NCBI RefSeq assembly: GCF_000413055.1
Contig: NZ_KE332518.1
Span: 2,419,583 to 2,483,582 of the forward strand
DNA length: 64,000 bases
Reading direction: 5' to 3'
Source of the DNA: Treponema maltophilum ATCC 51939
GTDB lineage: Bacteria; Spirochaetota; Spirochaetia; Treponematales; Treponemataceae
The notes beneath the pieces were generated by a model, which had not been told where the DNA came from, ran no database searches, and saw only the letters and a list, made by a program, of their open reading frames with translations. Below are positions 61,106-64,000 of this stretch, piece by piece; within the stretch, counting starts at the first letter, position 1; every line of letters starts with the position of its first letter. Made by a program: the position numbers and the translations under genes.

Positions 61106-61558
61106 ATGAAAATCGGATTTGGGAGCGATCATTCGGGAGTCGCATTAAAACATATTTTAATGGAACACGTTCGCAATAAAGGATACGAATGCGTCGATTA
61201 CGGTGCGGCGGATTCAAAGGTTCCGGCAAACTACGCCGAATTCGGCTTAAAGGTTGCCGAAGCGATTAAATCGCACGAAGTTGAAAAGGGCGTGATGGTG
61301 TGCGGATCAGGCGTCGGCATTTCTCTTGCCGCAAACAAGGTTCCGGGAGTGAGGGCTGCGGCGTGCAGCGAACCGTGTACGGCAAAGCTCGCCGTCGAAC
61401 ACAGCGACATAAATGCGGTCGCCATGGGCGTATGTATCGTCGGACCCGAAGAAGCAAAAATGATTGTCGATGCCTTTCTTGATGCCCGCTTTGAAGGCGG
61501 CGTCTACACGGAACGGGTCGACACGCTTTCCGCTATAGAAAGAAAATACGGCAAATAA
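61106..61558 (+). CDS. rpiB: Ribose-5-phosphate isomerase B
   Basis: Interconverts ribose 5-phosphate and ribulose 5-phosphate. 150 aa, usual length, with FGSDHSGVALK at the start, the catalytic Cys in VCGSGVGISLAANK, and HSDINAVAMGVCIVG. A GGGGGTG ribosome site precedes the ATG and a T-tailed hairpin follows the stop, so it is monocistronic. A divergent AT-rich relative lies at 34806-35438. Confidence 0.93.
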   Translation: MKIGFGSDHSGVALKHILMEHVRNKGYECVDYGAADSKVPANYAEFGLKVAEAIKSHEVEKGVMVCGSGVGISLAANKVPGVRAAACSEPCTAKLAVEHSDINAVAMGVCIVGPEEAKMIVDAFLDARFEGGVYTERVDTLSAIERKYGK

Positions 61559-61563
61559 ACGCG

Positions 61564-61584
61564 GCCGCCGAATCGGCGGCTTTT
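61564..61584 (+). terminator. Intrinsic terminator of rpiB
   Basis: GCCGCCG (61564-61570), loop AAT, CGGCGGC (61574-61580), then TTTT. A short, very stable GC stem 6 bp after the stop. Confidence 0.8.
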
Positions 61585-61591
61585 GCGAGCT

Positions 61592-62290
61592 CTATCGCAG
61601 TACGGCTTTTTCTATTTCCGCAGCCAAAATTTTTGCCGATGCCGAATTAAAATGAACTCCGTCTACGCTTGCGTTCAAACCTCGTGCTTTTGCGAACCCG
61701 TCTTTACAAAACGGCAACAGCGTCATTATGACGGCATCTATAAGCCTGAACGCAAAACCGTGTTTCCATGTATAGGTGCGCTTGTCGGGTGGAAGCGTTT
61801 CTTTTTGCAGTTCGTATATATCGATAAAAGAATAATTATATTTTTGTGCCAATCGTTTGATAACGGCGTTTCTTCGTACCGTCTTTTCGTGCGGAAAATT
61901 TTTTAAATTAATAAGCGGCATTCCGAAAACGATTACGCGTTTGTTTTTTTCGGAGCATAAGTGCAAAAGCCTGTCATATTCGCGTTCAAAGATATCGTCG
62001 TTTTCTATGCACCGTTTTATTTTGCAGCGCAGATTCATTGTCAAAAACCAAAATAAAGAAAGAGATTTTAAATACGGCAGCAGAATATCGTTTGTACCGA
62101 TTCCGAGGATGAATGTACCGCCCCCGTGTCGGGGCTTATCGATTATTTTTTTGAGCCGGCTGTAAGCGCCCCTAAGCGTGTCGCCGTTTTTTCCTTTGTT
62201 TACGGCATGAATTTTTTTGTTTAAAAAATGAATATACGAATAGCCGACATTACCGAATGTTAAGCTGTCGCCGATACAGATGAGTTTCAT
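61592..62290 (-). CDS. SGNH/GDSL-type hydrolase
   Basis: 232 aa. Block I CIGDSLTFGNVG holds the catalytic Ser, ILGIGTNDILLPY is block III with the catalytic Asn, and the C-terminal SVDGVHFN contains the Asp-x-x-His of block V. No signal peptide, so it is likely cytosolic. Substrate unknown (esters, thioesters or sugar acetyl groups). It overlaps the peptidase E-like gene upstream by 4 bp. Confidence 0.87.
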   Translation of the reverse strand: MKLICIGDSLTFGNVGYSYIHFLNKKIHAVNKGKNGDTLRGAYSRLKKIIDKPRHGGGTFILGIGTNDILLPYLKSLSLFWFLTMNLRCKIKRCIENDDIFEREYDRLLHLCSEKNKRVIVFGMPLINLKNFPHEKTVRRNAVIKRLAQKYNYSFIDIYELQKETLPPDKRTYTWKHGFAFRLIDAVIMTLLPFCKDGFAKARGLNASVDGVHFNSASAKILAAEIEKAVLR

Positions 62291-62889
62291 TCCACGCTGA
62301 TTATTGTCCGTTTGCCGTCTTCAATAATAACGGCTTGCGAATTATTGATAGCGCATATTTCGAGCGTCGGAAAGGTTTGCATAATTTGCTCCGTAGCTTT
62401 TTTGAACGGCGCGGTAAGATAATGCGGCAGGATATAAAAATCAATAAGTTTTAATCCCGCATAGTCGCTTTGCGAATAATCTTTCGGAATCGGATCCATT
62501 TTCTCAATATAAGAAATTGTCGGTGCGCATACGATAGCCCCTGCCGACTCTCCGATAAATAATTTCCCTTTTCCCAGCTGCCGTTTTAAAAGTTTATCCG
62601 TTCCGGTTTTTCGTAAACAGTCGATGAGGAAAAACGAATTACCTCCGGTAAAATAAATAACATCGGCATCGTCAAACAGCGTTTTTATTTTCGAAAATTC
62701 TTCGCTCGAAATATCGGTTTCCGTCAGCAAGGCGCCCGCTTTTTTGAATAATTTACGTGCCGAACCGACATATCCCGTATACCCTTCGTGTATTGATGCG
62801 GTCGGAATGAACAGAACCTTTTTCCCCGCAATTTGCTCTTCAACGGCGGAGCCGACGCTTGAAAAATGTGAACATAAAAATAAACGCAT
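62287..62889 (-). CDS. Peptidase E-like (S51) serine peptidase
   Basis: 200 aa of the class I glutamine amidotransferase-like fold. FTGGNSFFLID and the nucleophile elbow IGESAGAIV (Ser115) match peptidase S51/PepE, which cleaves Asp-X dipeptides; LPHY follows the expected His position. It is translationally coupled to the GDSL hydrolase (ATGA overlap). Cytosolic. Confidence 0.87.
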   Translation of the reverse strand: MRLFLCSHFSSVGSAVEEQIAGKKVLFIPTASIHEGYTGYVGSARKLFKKAGALLTETDISSEEFSKIKTLFDDADVIYFTGGNSFFLIDCLRKTGTDKLLKRQLGKGKLFIGESAGAIVCAPTISYIEKMDPIPKDYSQSDYAGLKLIDFYILPHYLTAPFKKATEQIMQTFPTLEICAINNSQAVIIEDGKRTIISVE

Positions 62890-62938
62890 GCTTTGTACTC
62901 TCCTTTAGATACACATAGTATCACTTTTATATTTATAT

Positions 62939-63814
62939 TTACAGCCCGGTAAGGTATTGATACAACTGCAAGTGCAGAGATCGCATTTCATCGGGCGCTT
63001 TCATCGAGTGCCGGTACATAAATAAATTTCCGAAGCGGCTTTTAAAAACCTGAGTAAAAACGGCTTGCAGAACCGGAGCCGGCAGCAATCTCAAAAGATG
63101 CATTTTCGGCGGCGAAAGTTTTACTCCCGAGCGGTACAATTTTTGAAAATTGTTTTTTATGTGCCGCGCCGTATCGTTCATAATATCCGCTTCTTTCCAA
63201 ACTTCTTCCGGATTTTCGGCTTTATAATACGCATCGGCAATCGGGACAACCAGCGCCAAGTGACACAGTTGCCAGGCATGCATGTCTTTTACAATCCGGT
63301 ATCGCACCCCCGCCGTCTTAAAAAGAGCCGCGAGTTTTTTCAGCCGCTCCGATGAGTTCCCGTCGATTTCGGCAAATGTCGTCGCCTGAATAAGAGGCGG
63401 CGTAAAGTCCGCTTTCAGCACGCCGTCTTCATAGCTGCCGCCCGCTCCCGGAAACGCGGGGATAATACGCCCTTTGCCGCACAGGTTCTCCCAGTCGGCG
63501 TAAGGTTCAAGCGTATTGACCATTGTAACGATGTTCGGGCTGCCGTTCGACCGGAGTTCTTCGAGCGCCGTATGCACTTGATTTTCTTTTACCGTCAAAA
63601 AGATAAAATCATAGATATCATCGTTTTGCAATACATCGATAACTTTAACCTTTGCTTTATACTGTTTGCCGTTTTTTTCATACAGCAAGCCGCGGGTTTT
63701 CAGCGTTTCAAGTTTTTTCCCTCTTGCGTACACCGTCGTGTCATAGCCCGCTTCGGCGAACACGGCGGCATACAAACCGCCGATTACGCCCGCACCGTAG
63801 ATTAAAATTTTCAT
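62939..63814 (-). CDS. Ketopantoate reductase-family (PanE/ApbA) dehydrogenase
   Basis: 291 aa. N-terminal NADP fold IYGAGVIGGLYAAVFAEAG, then FIFLTVKENQ with the conserved Lys, and a helical C-terminal domain. True PanE enzymes make pantoate for coenzyme A; the C-terminal domain here is divergent (AWQLCHLALVVPIADAY), so it may act on another 2-oxoacid. Start at 63814 is the first residue of the nucleotide fold; GGAGG upstream is rather distant (13 bp). Confidence 0.82.
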   Translation of the reverse strand: MKILIYGAGVIGGLYAAVFAEAGYDTTVYARGKKLETLKTRGLLYEKNGKQYKAKVKVIDVLQNDDIYDFIFLTVKENQVHTALEELRSNGSPNIVTMVNTLEPYADWENLCGKGRIIPAFPGAGGSYEDGVLKADFTPPLIQATTFAEIDGNSSERLKKLAALFKTAGVRYRIVKDMHAWQLCHLALVVPIADAYYKAENPEEVWKEADIMNDTARHIKNNFQKLYRSGVKLSPPKMHLLRLLPAPVLQAVFTQVFKSRFGNLFMYRHSMKAPDEMRSLHLQLYQYLTGL

Positions 63815-63895
63815 TTGTCGATTGCGGCCTCCTCTGAATTGAAAATTATTCCACAAATAGATTTCAGTATAAAAAACTAAAATGTTGGTGTAAAT

Positions 63896-64000
63896 TCAAC
63901 TGCTTTTTCCTTTTTGTATTTTATGTAATTCGGCGATATAACTCAAACCGAAAATCTCAATCTCGTCTAACACTTTTTGAAATTTAGTTCCCAATTTACT
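63896..64000 (-). CDS. C-terminal end of an unidentified protein, rest outside window
   Basis: A minus-strand frame enters from the right edge and stops at 63896-63898. The visible 34 residues (SKLGTKFQKVLDEIEIFGLS, then YIAELHKIQKGKSS) look like a genuine helical C-terminus with normal codon use, but no family can be recognised. Confidence 0.45.
   Translation of the reverse strand, partial: SKLGTKFQKVLDEIEIFGLSYIAELHKIQKGKSS

Overview
The window looks like part of a host-associated treponeme chromosome (Spirochaetota). This is an inference from gene content, the spirochaete-like HtpG, Ala/Leu-rich lipoprotein signals and moderate GC; there is no rRNA gene to confirm it. No tRNA, rRNA or CRISPR array was seen. 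About 66 genes or gene remnants are supported.

Left core (1-29.7 kb): a P-II protein cut by the window edge and birA; a multi-cluster flavo-iron-sulfur oxidoreductase with a HypA-like protein; an extracytoplasmic flavin reductase lipoprotein; a potassium-uptake pair (trkA-trkH) behind a small membrane protein; a CapA-like protein; htpG. An L-rhamnose regulon follows: AraC-type regulator, rhaA, class II aldolase, four ABC-transporter genes and rhaM, with no recognisable kinase. Next comes nucleic-acid scavenging: uridine phosphorylase, a secreted nuclease, deoC and cdd. Small redox proteins, an esterase, a membrane protein and a class M sirtuin (SirTM) close this part.

Accessory region (29.7-53.2 kb): mosaic, with AT-rich stretches around 34.7-36.5 and 40.8-48.8 kb. 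It holds a TetR-controlled pair of ABC half-transporters with palindromic operators, several single-gene insertions (acetyltransferases, methyltransferase, RpiB-like isomerase, hydrolases) and decayed genes. The most interesting part is a type I restriction-modification island in the order xre-hsdR-hsdS-ATPase-hsdM. The ATPase resembles PrrC/RloC anticodon nucleases, and the HsdS carries two almost identical target-recognition domains. The island is bracketed by a 219-bp direct repeat made of the 3' end of a neighbouring CPBP-protease gene. A second, smaller module (membrane protein plus TudS/DUF523) is bracketed in the same way by 112 bp of the 3' end of a zinc-type macrodomain gene. The CPBP operon is preceded by an unusually hairpin-rich leader of about 340 bp.

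Right core (53.2-64 kb): L-lactate dehydrogenase, an N-terminally truncated iron alcohol dehydrogenase, a secreted esterase next to a second flavin reductase lipoprotein, a spore-photolyase-like radical SAM protein, arginase preceded by a coupled lipoprotein stub, a RluA-type pseudouridine synthase, ribose-5-phosphate isomerase B, a GDSL hydrolase, a peptidase E-like protein and a ketopantoate reductase-like protein.
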